A stretch of DNA of 64,000 bases from Actinomadura rudentiformis (GTDB lineage: Bacteria > Actinomycetota > Actinomycetes > Streptosporangiales > Streptosporangiaceae): the NCBI RefSeq assembly GCF_008923185.1, contig NZ_WBMT01000025.1, forward strand, positions 1-64,000, in the 5' to 3' direction. The position numbers and the translations under genes are program-made. The number at the start of each line of letters is the position of its first letter. Positions within the stretch are counted from its first letter, which is position 1. This document shows positions 50,547 to 59,893 of the stretch, piece by piece. Below the pieces are notes generated by a model that saw only the letters and a list, made by a program, of their open reading frames with translations, was not told the DNA's origin and made no database searches.

Positions 50547-51919
50547 AGGGTGTGACGCTCGCCGGCGCGCGGGTGGACGTCCGCATTACCGGAACGACCG
50601 TGACCGAGATCGGTGCCATTCCTCGCGTCGCGGGGGAGATGGTCGTCTCCGGCAAGGGATGCACACTGCTGCCCGGCCTCACCGACCACCACCTCCATCT
50701 CTTCGCTTGGGCGGCGGCTGAGTCATCGGTTCTATGCGGGCCTCCAACGGTGCGTTCGTCGGATGAGCTGAGAACCGCCTTGGCGTCCGCGCCAGCGGAC
50801 GGCGCGGGGTGGGTGAGGGGCGTCGGCTATGCCGAATCGATAGCGGGCGATCTCGATGCTCCCGCGCTGGATGCGCTTCACAGCGAGCGGCCGGTGCGAG
50901 TCCAGCACCGCAGCGGCGCTCTGTGGATACTCAACTCCAAGGCGGTCACCTGCCTCGGCCTGACCGACATCCGGGATCCGGGCATCGAGCGGGACGAGCA
51001 CGGAGGGCCGACCGGGCGCCTGTGGAGGGCAGACCATCTTTTCCGCGGCGGCCCCGACTTTCCGGATCTGGGACCCGTCAGCAGGCGACTCAGCAAGTGG
51101 GGAATCACTTCGGTCACCGACGCTACACCGGACCTGGAGGACGTGGCCGTCGCCTCGCTTCAAGAGCAGATCGCCAGGGGTCGGCTGACACAACGCGTCC
51201 TGCTGCTGGGTCATCCAGGGCCGTTCGAAGGACCACTCACCTCAGGAGCACGCAAGGTCGTACTAGGCGATCACGCACTGCCTGGGTTGGCCGCGCTGGT
51301 AGGGATCCTGACCGAGATCCACGCAGCGGGTCGCCCGGTGGCCGTCCACTGCGTCACCCGGGAGTCGTTGATACTCCTGCTGTCCGCCTTCGATGTCGCA
51401 GGATCGATCGACGGCGATCGCATTGAGCATGGTGCCGTCATTCCCGCGGAATGCCTGGAATGGATCTCTGCTCACGGGCTTCGGGTGGTCACCCAGCCGG
51501 GGTTTCTCTCCGCCCGAGGCGAGGACTTCCTGCGCCGTACCAGGGCTGACGAGCATGCGGATCTCTACCGGTACCGATCCCTTCTGCGCGCGGGCGTCAC
51601 TACCGTCGCCTCCAGCGACGCGCCCTATGGGCCTGCAGATCCGTGGCGGATCATCGCTAACTGCCGAGACAGGCTCACAGACGCGGGCCGCACGGTATCG
51701 CGCTCTGAAGCGGTTGACGCCGGAACCGCGCTTCGTGGCTACCTGACCCCTGCGGCCCTGCCCAGGCGTCACCGAGGTGACGTTCGCGTCGGCATGCTCG
51801 CCGACCTGGTCCTGCTCGAAGGAACTCTGGGTTCGGTCCTCGCGGAGCCGGACGCTGAGCGCGTCAGGATGACCATGTCGCTAGGAAAGATCGTCTATAG
51901 CGCGTCAGGCATGAACTAG
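50537..51919 (+). CDS. amidohydrolase (YtcJ/amidohydrolase-3 type)
   Basis: The 460-residue TIM-barrel metal hydrolase shows the small N-terminal beta domain, LLPGLTDHHLHLFAW (H-x-H), later metal and substrate residues in AVHCVTRESLI and DRIEHGAVIP, and TVASSDAPYG with the final Asp. The C-terminal strand (GMLADLVLLEGTLG) is typical. It overlaps the CoA-transferase gene by 10 bp. The substrate is unknown; N-acyl or cyclic amide hydrolysis is usual for the class. Confidence 0.87.
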   Translation: MLLKGVTLAGARVDVRITGTTVTEIGAIPRVAGEMVVSGKGCTLLPGLTDHHLHLFAWAAAESSVLCGPPTVRSSDELRTALASAPADGAGWVRGVGYAESIAGDLDAPALDALHSERPVRVQHRSGALWILNSKAVTCLGLTDIRDPGIERDEHGGPTGRLWRADHLFRGGPDFPDLGPVSRRLSKWGITSVTDATPDLEDVAVASLQEQIARGRLTQRVLLLGHPGPFEGPLTSGARKVVLGDHALPGLAALVGILTEIHAAGRPVAVHCVTRESLILLLSAFDVAGSIDGDRIEHGAVIPAECLEWISAHGLRVVTQPGFLSARGEDFLRRTRADEHADLYRYRSLLRAGVTTVASSDAPYGPADPWRIIANCRDRLTDAGRTVSRSEAVDAGTALRGYLTPAALPRRHRGDVRVGMLADLVLLEGTLGSVLAEPDAERVRMTMSLGKIVYSASGMN

Positions 51920-52087
51920 AGCCAATCCGTTTCTGGACGGGGTGGGTCGAGCGATGACGCTGCTCCGGCGCAGCGATACGTCTCGAGCTGCACACCTTCC
52001 CGCTGAATGGGACCTGACCTGTGCCTGTGTTGTCGGTCACATCACAGTCTCTTGCACGCAGTGCGGATCGAAGGAGAGCACGCCGTC

Positions 52088-53470
52088 ATGAGACAAAGCG
52101 GGACAGCGAAGGCAGGGGGAGTCGTTCTCGCCCTCGCCCTGGTCGCATCCGGATGCGGCTCCAACCGATCGGGAAGCGCCGAGACCGGAGGTGACGGTCG
52201 GAGTCCGGCTGCTTCGGCCGCGACGTTCGGTGACCTGCCGTCGCCGTGCGGTCCCGGTGCGGCGAAGGGCGCCACCGACCAGGGCGTCACGGCCGGCAGC
52301 ATCAAGATCGGATACGGCGACGATCGCGGCTTCGCTGCGGCTCCCGGCCTGAGCGAGGAGGTCGGCGATGCGATCGACTCGATGATCAAGTGGTGCAACC
52401 AGCAGGGCGGCATCCTCGGCCGCAAGCTCGTCGGAACACGGTACGACGCCGCGCTGACGAACGCCGCCGCGGTGATGAAGAAGGCCTGTGCCTCCGACTT
52501 CATGCTGGTGGGGGAGGGCTTCGCCTACGACGAGGCCGCCGAGCCGGTCCGGGTCGGCTGCGACTTGCCGGCCGTGCCCGCCTTCACCATCGGCCCGAAC
52601 GCCAACATGGGGCCGGACAAGTACGAGCCGATGCCGTTCCCCGTCGACCGGTACAACGCCTCGGGCCTCGCCGCGCTGCTCAAGGTCGTTCCCGGGTTCG
52701 GGAAGAACCCGGCGATGGTGCTCTCCGATTCGCCGCCCATCAAGGCGGCGAGTGCGAAGGTCACCGTCGCGCTCGGGAAGCTGGGCGTCAAGGTCAAGGA
52801 CTGCGGCATCACGATCAGCCAGAACGGCGAGTCGAACTATGTGCCGTTCGCTCAGAAGTTCAAGGACTGCGGCGCCTCGGCGCTCTGGACCAGCAACGGT
52901 CCCATCCCGAGCCAGATGGGAATGTTCGAGGCGCTCGGCCGGATCGGCTCCAAGCCGCCGAAGGTCGCCGAGGCCCAGTGGTACAGCCAGGTCGCCGCGC
53001 AGTGGAACGGCAAGTCGCACGCGGTGGACGGACTGGTCACGTCTCTCTCATTCCAGCCCTTTGAGAATGCCGACAAGGTCACGGCGGTCAAGCAGTACCT
53101 CGACCTCGTCCGCGCTGACAAGGGCAAGCCGGCATTGCTGGGCATGTCCGCCACCTCGGCGTTCCTGCTCTGGGCGACGGCCGCGAAGAAGTGCGGAGAC
53201 GACCTCACCCGCAAATGCATGGTCAGCGGACTCTCCACCGTCCACCAGTGGACTGGTGGAGGCCTCCACGCTCCGAGCGACCCGGGCGGCAACCTGCCCA
53301 GCAACTGCTCGCTGGTCGTCCGGCTCGACGGCGGTACGTGGAAGCAGGTCTATCCGGAGAAGGCCAGCGAGTTCTCCTGCGACAAGAGCAAGGTGTTCGA
53401 ACTCGACCCCAAGCTCTCGGGCGTGACGCTGAACAATGATCGCCTGTCGACGGCGTTCCTCAAGAAGTGA
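52088..53470 (+). CDS. ABC transporter substrate-binding lipoprotein (LivK-like)
   Basis: The 460-residue protein starts MRQSGTAKAGGVVLALAL with lipobox VASGC. The mature part is a Peripla_BP_6 branched-chain-type binding protein: GSIKIGYGDDRGFAAAPGL, WCNQQGGILGRKLVGTRYDA, FMLVGEGFAYD and an AEAQWYSQVAAQWNG region. Family members bind amino acids, amides or aromatic/steroid-like acids. Context with CoA enzymes suggests a carboxylic acid. A strong hairpin at 53491-53518 separates it from the permease gene. Confidence 0.9.
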   Translation: MRQSGTAKAGGVVLALALVASGCGSNRSGSAETGGDGRSPAASAATFGDLPSPCGPGAAKGATDQGVTAGSIKIGYGDDRGFAAAPGLSEEVGDAIDSMIKWCNQQGGILGRKLVGTRYDAALTNAAAVMKKACASDFMLVGEGFAYDEAAEPVRVGCDLPAVPAFTIGPNANMGPDKYEPMPFPVDRYNASGLAALLKVVPGFGKNPAMVLSDSPPIKAASAKVTVALGKLGVKVKDCGITISQNGESNYVPFAQKFKDCGASALWTSNGPIPSQMGMFEALGRIGSKPPKVAEAQWYSQVAAQWNGKSHAVDGLVTSLSFQPFENADKVTAVKQYLDLVRADKGKPALLGMSATSAFLLWATAAKKCGDDLTRKCMVSGLSTVHQWTGGGLHAPSDPGGNLPSNCSLVVRLDGGTWKQVYPEKASEFSCDKSKVFELDPKLSGVTLNNDRLSTAFLKK

Positions 53471-53490
53471 CCCACCGTCGGCGATCGGCT

Positions 53491-53518
53491 CCGGCCCACG
53501 GCGAAGGCCGTGGGCCGG
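53491..53518 (+). terminator. intra-operon hairpin, probable attenuator
   Basis: CCGGCCCACGGC pairs perfectly with GCCGTGGGCCGG around a GAAG tetraloop, 20 bp after the binding-protein stop. It would stabilise or partly terminate the transcript, raising binding protein over permease. Confidence 0.7.
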
Positions 53519-53546
53519 CGCCCGCGCAACGATCAGGGGTGATCTT

Positions 53547-55778
53547 TTGACCACCTTCCTCACCTACACGGCGCTGGGTCTGGTGCTCGGGGCGGTCTAC
53601 GCGATCGCCGCGTCCGGCCTGGTCCTGACCTACACCACGTCAGGGATCTTCAACTTCGCCCACGGTGCGCAAGCGATGGTCGGCGCGTTCACCTACTACC
53701 AGTTCACAGTGGCGTGGAAGCTTCCGGCCTGGGCCGCCCTGATCATGGTCGTGGGTCTCCTCGGTCCCGCCATGGGCAGACTTCAGCACGCATTCATCAT
53801 GCGCGGACTGCGCGACACCGAGCAGATCACCCGGATCGTGGTGACGGTCGCGATCATGCTCGGACTCGTCGCGCTGGCGCAGTGGCTGTGGGATCCGCAG
53901 GAGGCCCGCGTCCCTCAGATGCTCTTCGGCGTCGATCGGACCATCACCTTCTTCGGCGTCACGCTTCGCTATCACGAGGTGATCTGCCTGTTCGTCGCCC
54001 TGGCCCTGGCGGTGGGGTTGCGCGCGCTGTTCGTCAAGTCGCGTCTCGGCGTCCTCATGAGGGCGACCGTCGACGACCCGGACCTGCTGAGCCTGACCAG
54101 CCACGATCCCGACCGCGTGTCGGCCCAGGCGTGGATGCTCGGCTCCACGCTCGCGGTGCTGGCAGGAGTCCTGATCACGCCGGTCATCGGCGGCCCCCTT
54201 GAGGCGAACGCGCTCACGCTCCTGGTCATCGACGCTTTCGCCGCGGCGCTCTTCGGAAGGCTCAAGAGCATCCCGCTCACCTTCCTCGGCGCGATCGTGC
54301 TCGGACTCATGAACAGCTACCTCGTCGGCTACGCGCCGGCCGGCTGGTCGTGGGTCGGCAATCTGCGCCAATCACTCGCCATGATCGTGCTGTTCGTGAT
54401 CCTGCTCCTCTTCAGGAACGAACGGCTGCGGGGAGCGGCGACCAGATCGCGAGAGCGCTACGAGGTGCCGCCGGTCCGCCGCGCAGTCATGTGGGGTGCC
54501 GTGTTCGTGCTCGCCGTCATGGCCTTCCGCCAGCTCATCGACGCGTCATCAGTGGGCCTGCTGCAGCTCGGTATCGCCTTCGCCGTCATCGCCCTCTCCC
54601 AGACCCTGCTCACCGGATACGCGGGAGAACTGAACCTCGCCCCCCTGGCGTTCTCCGCCATCGCCACCATCGCGGCCTTCCACACCGGGATTCACGGCGA
54701 AGGCCTCGAGGCCCGGCTGAGCCTCGGCGGCGTCGTCGTCGGCGTCATCGCGGCCGCCGTGACCGGGGCGATCGTCGCGGTTCCCGCCCTCCGGCTCCGT
54801 GGCCTCTACCTGGCGCTCGCGACCCTGGCCTTCGGAGTGTTCGTCTCCTCGATGATCCTGCGAGACATCCAGGAGCACACCCTGTTCGGGAGGACATTCG
54901 CGATCTTCCCCAACGGAAACCTCCTGTTCCCGCGGCTCGCCCTCGGACCAGTGGACCTCGCGGACGACGATGTGTTCCTCCTTGTCTCGGCGGCGCTCTT
55001 CGCGGGGTTGGGCGTCGGGCTGGTGGCGCTGCGCAACGGCGGCTACGGTCGCCGGCTCGCCGCGATGAAGGACAGCCCGGCGGCCTGCGCGATGCTCGGC
55101 CAGCGGCTGCTCTGGCTCAAGCTCTCGGTCTTCGCGATCTCGACGGCGATCGCCGGCCTCGGCGGAATCCTGATGTCGATGTCCCTCACTTCGGTCACGA
55201 AGGACCACTTCGTCTTCACCGTCAGCCTCTCGCTGGTGATGCTCGCCGTCGTCGGCGGCATCGGATACGTCAGTGGCGCGCTTTTCAGCGGGCTGGTCGC
55301 GGGTGCCGGTCTGACCGCGGTCGTGGCGCTCCTGAACAACGCCGCGACCGAGCGCCCGGAGTTCGACGGAGCGCTCGGGGTCGTCTCGCACCTGGTGCTG
55401 GTGAGCGCAGCGCTCACGGGCGTGGGCGTGGCGCAGAACCCCAGCGGCATCCTCCACGACGTTTTCGCACGCCATCGGACGCTCGCGAAGGCGCCCGAGA
55501 TCCGTTACGGCGCCATTGTCGCCCAGTGCGTCCTTTACGCGTTCGCATGGAGCGACGTCCTGGGGACAACGTCGTTCGTCGTTCTCAGCCTGATCCTGTG
55601 GCTGTGCCTGCCGCAGATCGGGGCGGCACTGCGCCCGGCGAAGATCCTCGGAGACCGCCCCGCGCGGGCCACGCCTCCCGAACTGGTCGGCATCGACTCG
55701 GACTACCCGTCCGACCTCGCGAGCAGGCTCGACAAGCGACTCGGCATCGAGGAAGGGGTGGCCCGTGTCATTGCTTGA
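53547..55778 (+). CDS. fused LivH-LivM branched-chain-type ABC permease
   Basis: The TTG at 53547 follows AGGGGTG and gives 743 residues. The first half is LivH-like (GLVLGAVYAIAASGLVLTYT, GIFNFAHGAQAMVGAFTYYQ; LKSIPLTFLGAIVLGL). The second, from ~residue 310, is LivM-like (GLLQLGIAFAVIALSQTLLT, GYAGELNLA; RLRGLYLALATLAFGVF; GRRLAAMKDSPAACAMLGQ). About 16-18 spans are expected. A fused pair implies one polypeptide forms the whole channel. A C-terminal ~100-residue part with two more spans is extra. Confidence 0.9.
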   Translation: MTTFLTYTALGLVLGAVYAIAASGLVLTYTTSGIFNFAHGAQAMVGAFTYYQFTVAWKLPAWAALIMVVGLLGPAMGRLQHAFIMRGLRDTEQITRIVVTVAIMLGLVALAQWLWDPQEARVPQMLFGVDRTITFFGVTLRYHEVICLFVALALAVGLRALFVKSRLGVLMRATVDDPDLLSLTSHDPDRVSAQAWMLGSTLAVLAGVLITPVIGGPLEANALTLLVIDAFAAALFGRLKSIPLTFLGAIVLGLMNSYLVGYAPAGWSWVGNLRQSLAMIVLFVILLLFRNERLRGAATRSRERYEVPPVRRAVMWGAVFVLAVMAFRQLIDASSVGLLQLGIAFAVIALSQTLLTGYAGELNLAPLAFSAIATIAAFHTGIHGEGLEARLSLGGVVVGVIAAAVTGAIVAVPALRLRGLYLALATLAFGVFVSSMILRDIQEHTLFGRTFAIFPNGNLLFPRLALGPVDLADDDVFLLVSAALFAGLGVGLVALRNGGYGRRLAAMKDSPAACAMLGQRLLWLKLSVFAISTAIAGLGGILMSMSLTSVTKDHFVFTVSLSLVMLAVVGGIGYVSGALFSGLVAGAGLTAVVALLNNAATERPEFDGALGVVSHLVLVSAALTGVGVAQNPSGILHDVFARHRTLAKAPEIRYGAIVAQCVLYAFAWSDVLGTTSFVVLSLILWLCLPQIGAALRPAKILGDRPARATPPELVGIDSDYPSDLASRLDKRLGIEEGVARVIA

Positions 55779-56496
55779 GACCCATGGCGTGAGCGTCCGT
55801 TTCGGCGGGAACGTCGTACTCGACGACGTCAGCCTCACCATCACGCCCGGTGACGTGACGGGAATCATCGGCCCCAATGGCGCGGGCAAGACGACCATGT
55901 TCAACTGCGTCACGGGCATGCAGCCGCTCGCGTCCGGGCGCGTCGTCTTCAACGGCAGGGACATCACCGGTCATGGATCCGGCCGGCGTGCCCGGCTGGG
56001 CATGGCGCGCACGTTCCAGCGCCTGGAGCTGTTCCTGTCCCTCAGCGTTCGCGACAACGTCCGGGTCGCCGGGGACATCGTCCGTGCGAACACCCGGAAA
56101 CGGATCGACGTCGAGGCGGAGACCGATCGCATCCTCGGGCTCACCGGACTGGCGGACATCGCGAACGAGAACGTCGCCGGCATCCCCACGGGCCGTGCCC
56201 GGGTGGTCGAGGTGGCTCGCGCGCTGATGACGCGGCCGAAGCTCCTGCTGCTCGACGAGCCCGCCTCGGGACAGACCGAGCAGGAGAGCGAGAGGTTCGC
56301 CGGGCTGCTGCGCGGGCTGGCCGCCGACGGCATCGCCGTATGCCTGGTCGAGCACGACCTTCCGCTCGTGATGTCCCTCTGCTCCACGATCCACGTACTC
56401 GACCACGGGATCCTCATCGCGTCCGGAACGGCCGCGGAGATCCGGCGGTCACCGGCGGTCATCGCGGCCTACATCGGAGCGGAGGGGGCCGCATGA
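55765..56496 (+). CDS. branched-chain-type ABC ATPase, LivG-like
   Basis: The GTG at 55765 lies 14 bp inside the permease gene. The 243-residue ATPase has Walker A GPNGAGKTT, the LivG-typical ARTFQRLELFLSLSVRDNV, Walker B LLLLDEPASGQTEQE and the switch His in VEHDLPLV. The signature is IPTGRARVVEVARALM, weaker than the usual L-P-Y-G-x-Q-R form, so hydrolysis may be asymmetric with LivF. Confidence 0.9.
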   Translation: MSLLETHGVSVRFGGNVVLDDVSLTITPGDVTGIIGPNGAGKTTMFNCVTGMQPLASGRVVFNGRDITGHGSGRRARLGMARTFQRLELFLSLSVRDNVRVAGDIVRANTRKRIDVEAETDRILGLTGLADIANENVAGIPTGRARVVEVARALMTRPKLLLLDEPASGQTEQESERFAGLLRGLAADGIAVCLVEHDLPLVMSLCSTIHVLDHGILIASGTAAEIRRSPAVIAAYIGAEGAA

Positions 56497-57227
56497 CACT
56501 CCTCGAAGAACCGTGCTCGCCGCGGCCGGACGACCCGATCATCGAACTGCGCGGTGTGCACGCGGCGCACGGCGACATCGAGGCGCTCCACGGGGTCGAT
56601 CTCGTCGTGCCCGCCGGAGCGGTGGTCGCACTTCTGGGGCCCAACGGCGCCGGTAAGACCACGACGATGAAGGTCATCAGCGGGCTGATGCCCGTCACCT
56701 CGGGATCCCTTCGCCTCTCCGGACGAGACGTCACTGGGATCACGGCCACGGAGACCGCGCGCCTCGGCGTCTGCTCGATCCCGGAGGGCAGGGGGATCTT
56801 CGCCAACCTGACGGTCCGGGAGAACCTGTGGGTCGCGGCTGGAGAGCGCGTCTCCCTCGACGCGATGGAGCAGGTGGCGTACGCGCGGTTCCCGCGCCTG
56901 GGGGAGCGCCGCGACCAGCTCGCCGGCTCATTGTCGGGAGGCGAGCAGCAGATGCTGGCACTCTCGCGTGCCCTGGGGACGAACCCCGCGGTGCTCCTGC
57001 TGGACGAGCTGTCGATGGGGCTCGCCCCCATGGTGGTCACCGAGATGTACGAGGTCGTCAAAGGACTCGCCGCCGAAGGCGTCTCCATCCTCCTCGCCGA
57101 ACAGTTCGCCCGGATCGTCCTGCCGCTGGCGGACCTGGCCGTCCTGATGGTGAGCGGACGCGCCGTCCGCGCCGGATCGCCCACCGAGATCGAAGAAGAA
57201 CTCTCCACCGCCTACCTGGGAGGCTGA
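56493..57227 (+). CDS. branched-chain-type ABC ATPase, LivF-like
   Basis: The ATG at 56493 overlaps the LivG stop (ATGA); 244 residues. It has Walker A GPNGAGKTTT, LivF-typical GVCSIPEGRGIFANLTVREN, signature GSLSGGEQQMLALSRAL, Walker B AVLLLDELSMGLAP and a LLAEQFARI switch where Gln replaces His, common in LivF. It pairs with LivG under the fused permease. Confidence 0.92.
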   Translation: MTLLEEPCSPRPDDPIIELRGVHAAHGDIEALHGVDLVVPAGAVVALLGPNGAGKTTTMKVISGLMPVTSGSLRLSGRDVTGITATETARLGVCSIPEGRGIFANLTVRENLWVAAGERVSLDAMEQVAYARFPRLGERRDQLAGSLSGGEQQMLALSRALGTNPAVLLLDELSMGLAPMVVTEMYEVVKGLAAEGVSILLAEQFARIVLPLADLAVLMVSGRAVRAGSPTEIEEELSTAYLGG

Positions 57228-57228
57228 C

Positions 57229-57588
57229 ATGCTCACCGAAGCACGCCGCGCCGAGTTCCACGAGGCCGTGACGGCACACCGGCTCAAGACCGGATCGGCG
57301 AAGTCCGACAGGCCGATCCGTGCCATCGGCGCCCTGCTGATGATCGCCGGTGTCGTCGGCGCCTTCGTCGCCTACAGCGCTTCGCTCTCGCAGAGCGACG
57401 CACGCGACATCGGATCGAGCCAGATCCTCGCCATCGCCTTCGTCGCCGTCGCGATCGCGGGAGCGGGCTTCTATGTGGCTGCGGCGACGGCCCAGGTCCT
57501 TCGCCTGTGGCTGCTGCGCCAGCTCGTCGAGAGTCAGGCGCGCACCGATCAGCTGGCCGCCGCGCTGCTTTCCGCTCAGCAGGAGTGA
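57229..57588 (+). CDS. small two-span membrane protein
   Basis: The 119-residue protein starts one base after the livF stop. Two spans (ALLMIAGVVGAFVAYSASLS and LAIAFVAVAIAGAGFYVAAA) lie between a basic head and an Ala/Gln-rich helical tail (QLVESQARTDQLAAALLSAQ). No domain is recognised. Its place at the end of the transporter operon suggests an accessory role. Confidence 0.65.
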   Translation: MLTEARRAEFHEAVTAHRLKTGSAKSDRPIRAIGALLMIAGVVGAFVAYSASLSQSDARDIGSSQILAIAFVAVAIAGAGFYVAAATAQVLRLWLLRQLVESQARTDQLAAALLSAQQE

Positions 57589-57662
57589 CGCTGCCCGTGC
57601 GGCGCCGTGACCCTAGCGTTCCCGGTGGTATCGGCCCTCACGAAGGATGGGACCACCGAACG

Positions 57663-59372
57663 ATGCGCACTGAAGGAACGACGCCGGCGCCGACCGTGAA
57701 CGTCCATGACACCTTCGCCGAGATCGTGCTTTCCCGAGCGGGCGATCGCGCACGTGGCCTGGTCTTCGAGGAGCAGGAGTGGTCGTGGGCCCAGGTGGTC
57801 GAGGAGAGTTCCGCCAGGGCCGCCTTTCTCAAAGCCGTCGATCTGCCCGAAGGCCGACGGCCCCATGTCGGCCTCCTCCTCGAGAACGTGCCCGACTATG
57901 TGTTCTGGACCGGGGCCGCCGGACTGAGCGGGGCGGTACTGGTCGGGATCAACTCCAGCCGCAGTGCCGCCGAGCTCGCCGATGACATCCGGCACGCGGA
58001 CATCGACCTGATCATCACGGAGTCGCGGTTGCGGCAGCTGGTCGAGGGCCAGGCTCACGGTGTGCCCGCCGACCGGATCCACGATATCGACCGTCCGGAG
58101 TACCAGGCCCTGCTCGCGCCTTTCCGCGGAGCATCCCTGCCGGACACCCGTCCGGCGCCCGAGGATCTGTTCGCGCTCATGTACAGCTCGGGGACCACCG
58201 GAGCGCCGAAAGCGGTCATCCTCAGCCAGGGGCGGCTCGCCCGGCTCACGCCCGTGCTGGCACGGCGGGTTGAGATGACCTCGGACTCCACGACGTACCT
58301 GTGCATGCCCCTCTTCCATGGCAACGCGCTGATGATGAACCTGGTCCCCGCGATGGCGACCGGCGCCACCGTCGGGATGGTCCGCAGGTTTTCCGCTAGC
58401 CGGTTCAGCGCCGACGTGCACCGTTTCGGCGCGACGTACGTCAACTATGTGGGCCGGGCGCTGTCCTATGTGCTCGCTCACCCCGAGGATCCCCGCGATC
58501 GCGGCGGCACCCTTCAGCTGGCCTTCGGAACCGAGGCCTCCGACGCCGATGTGGCGGGCTTCTCAGAGCGTTTCGGCTGCCGGGTCCTCGAAGGCTACGG
58601 GCTGAGCGAGGGCGTCTTCCGGCTGAACCGCACGCCCGACACACCTCCTGGATCGCTGGGACTGCCTGCGGGCGACGTCGACGTGCGCGTCCTGGACGAG
58701 TCGACCGGCCGGGAGTGCCCACGAGCGGAGTTCGACGCCGCGGGACGCCTCGTGAACGCCGAAGCGGTGGGGCAGATCGTGGCCATGGGGCTGGCCCACA
58801 CCTTCGAGGGTTACTACAAGAACGAGGCGGCGTACGCCGAACGTGTCCGTGGGGCGGACTTCTGGTCCGGTGATCTTGCCTTTCGTGATGTCGAGGGGTT
58901 CTTCTACTTCGCGGGACGGTCTTCGGACTGGCTGCGAGTCGATTCGGAGAACTTCGCTGCGGCCCAGGTGGAGAGAGTGCTTCTGCGCCACCCGAACGTC
59001 GCCGCCGCGCCGGTCTACGCCGTCCCCGACCCGGTGACGGGCGACAGGGTGATGTGCGCGATCGAAGTGGAGCCGGGGCGGACGTTCGATCCGGGCGAGT
59101 TCGGTGCGTTCCTCGCTCAGCAGGCCGACATGGGCTCGAAGTGGTGGCCGACGTTCATCCGGGTGGTGACCGCCTTGCCGCTCACCGGGAGCGGGAAGGT
59201 CGACAAGGCTCCCTTGCGGAGATCCGCCTGGACCACGGCCGACACGGTCTATGTCCGAGTGGGCAAGACGCCGGAGTACGTCGTCCTGGACGAACGGGCG
59301 AAAGCCGAGCTGGAGAGCCGGTTCGCGGACCACGGCAGGACGGCTCTCCTCCCAGTCGGAGCGCGGGACTGA
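57663..59372 (+). CDS. acyl-CoA synthetase (FadD-like)
   Basis: The ATG at 57663 gives 569 residues of the ANL superfamily. Core motifs: ALMYSSGTTGAPKAVIL (P-loop), PLFHGNALMMNLVPAM, LEGYGLSEG, WSGDLAFRDVEGFFYFAGR and the final Lys region LTGSGKVDKAPLR. Residue pattern and neighbours fit activation of a medium or cyclic carboxylic acid to its CoA ester, as in FadD17-like enzymes (recollection). It starts 75 bp after the membrane protein and leads into a VOC gene. Confidence 0.9.
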   Translation: MRTEGTTPAPTVNVHDTFAEIVLSRAGDRARGLVFEEQEWSWAQVVEESSARAAFLKAVDLPEGRRPHVGLLLENVPDYVFWTGAAGLSGAVLVGINSSRSAAELADDIRHADIDLIITESRLRQLVEGQAHGVPADRIHDIDRPEYQALLAPFRGASLPDTRPAPEDLFALMYSSGTTGAPKAVILSQGRLARLTPVLARRVEMTSDSTTYLCMPLFHGNALMMNLVPAMATGATVGMVRRFSASRFSADVHRFGATYVNYVGRALSYVLAHPEDPRDRGGTLQLAFGTEASDADVAGFSERFGCRVLEGYGLSEGVFRLNRTPDTPPGSLGLPAGDVDVRVLDESTGRECPRAEFDAAGRLVNAEAVGQIVAMGLAHTFEGYYKNEAAYAERVRGADFWSGDLAFRDVEGFFYFAGRSSDWLRVDSENFAAAQVERVLLRHPNVAAAPVYAVPDPVTGDRVMCAIEVEPGRTFDPGEFGAFLAQQADMGSKWWPTFIRVVTALPLTGSGKVDKAPLRRSAWTTADTVYVRVGKTPEYVVLDERAKAELESRFADHGRTALLPVGARD

Positions 59373-59385
59373 AGTGCCTCAGCAC

Positions 59386-59829
59386 ATGAGCCAGGTCCAC
59401 CACGTCGGCATCACCGTCAGCGACGTCGACGCCTCCCTGCACTTCTACGCCGACCTGCTCGCCGGTGAGCGGATCGGACCCCTGGACCGGAGCGGCCCGC
59501 GGATCGACCAGGTCACGGGCTACCCGGGCGTGGTCGTCCGGCAGGCCTTCGTACGGCCGCCGGACGGCACCGCGGTCATCGAGCTCCTTCAGTACGTCGG
59601 CGGTTCGCCGGTCGTCCTCGATCCCGACAACGGTCATGTCGGAGCCGCCCATGTGGCCATCACGGTCCACGACCTCGACGCCGTCCTGGTCCGGCTGCAG
59701 GCACAAGGCGTCGAGGCCGTCTCGGATCCAATCGTGTGCTCCGCGCCCATGGAAGGCTTCCGGGCCGTTTACGTCCTCGACCCGGACCGGATCCGGGTCG
59801 AGCTGCTCCAACCACCCGGACGATCCTGA
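59386..59829 (+). CDS. VOC-superfamily protein (glyoxalase/epimerase-like)
   Basis: From the ATG at 59386 it has 147 residues; a GTG at 59374 is an alternative. Two beta-alpha-beta3 modules are visible: VHHVGITVSDVDASLHFYAD, then AAHVAITVHDLDAVLVRLQA, with metal ligands His/Glu in VHHVGI, VIELLQY, AAHVAI and RVELLQP. Methylmalonyl-CoA epimerase or a small dioxygenase-like role is possible in this acyl-CoA context. The substrate is unknown. Confidence 0.85.
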   Translation: MSQVHHVGITVSDVDASLHFYADLLAGERIGPLDRSGPRIDQVTGYPGVVVRQAFVRPPDGTAVIELLQYVGGSPVVLDPDNGHVGAAHVAITVHDLDAVLVRLQAQGVEAVSDPIVCSAPMEGFRAVYVLDPDRIRVELLQPPGRS

Positions 59830-59838
59830 CCCCGGACG

Positions 59839-59880
59839 CGTGACCGGCGAGGCATTCCGAGCAGGACCTCGCCGGTCACG
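59839..59880. terminator. bidirectional terminator between convergent operons
   Basis: CGTGACCGGCGAGG (59839-59852) pairs perfectly over 14 bp with 59867-59880 around a 14-nt loop. It lies between the plus-strand VOC gene and the minus-strand amidohydrolase gene. Confidence 0.85.
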
Positions 59881-59893
59881 TCCGAACGCCAGG

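Noticed and set aside
54549..55967. Long minus-strand frame opposite the Liv permease
   Set aside because: Composition is dominated by E, R and D, as expected antisense to membrane segments. No family is seen.
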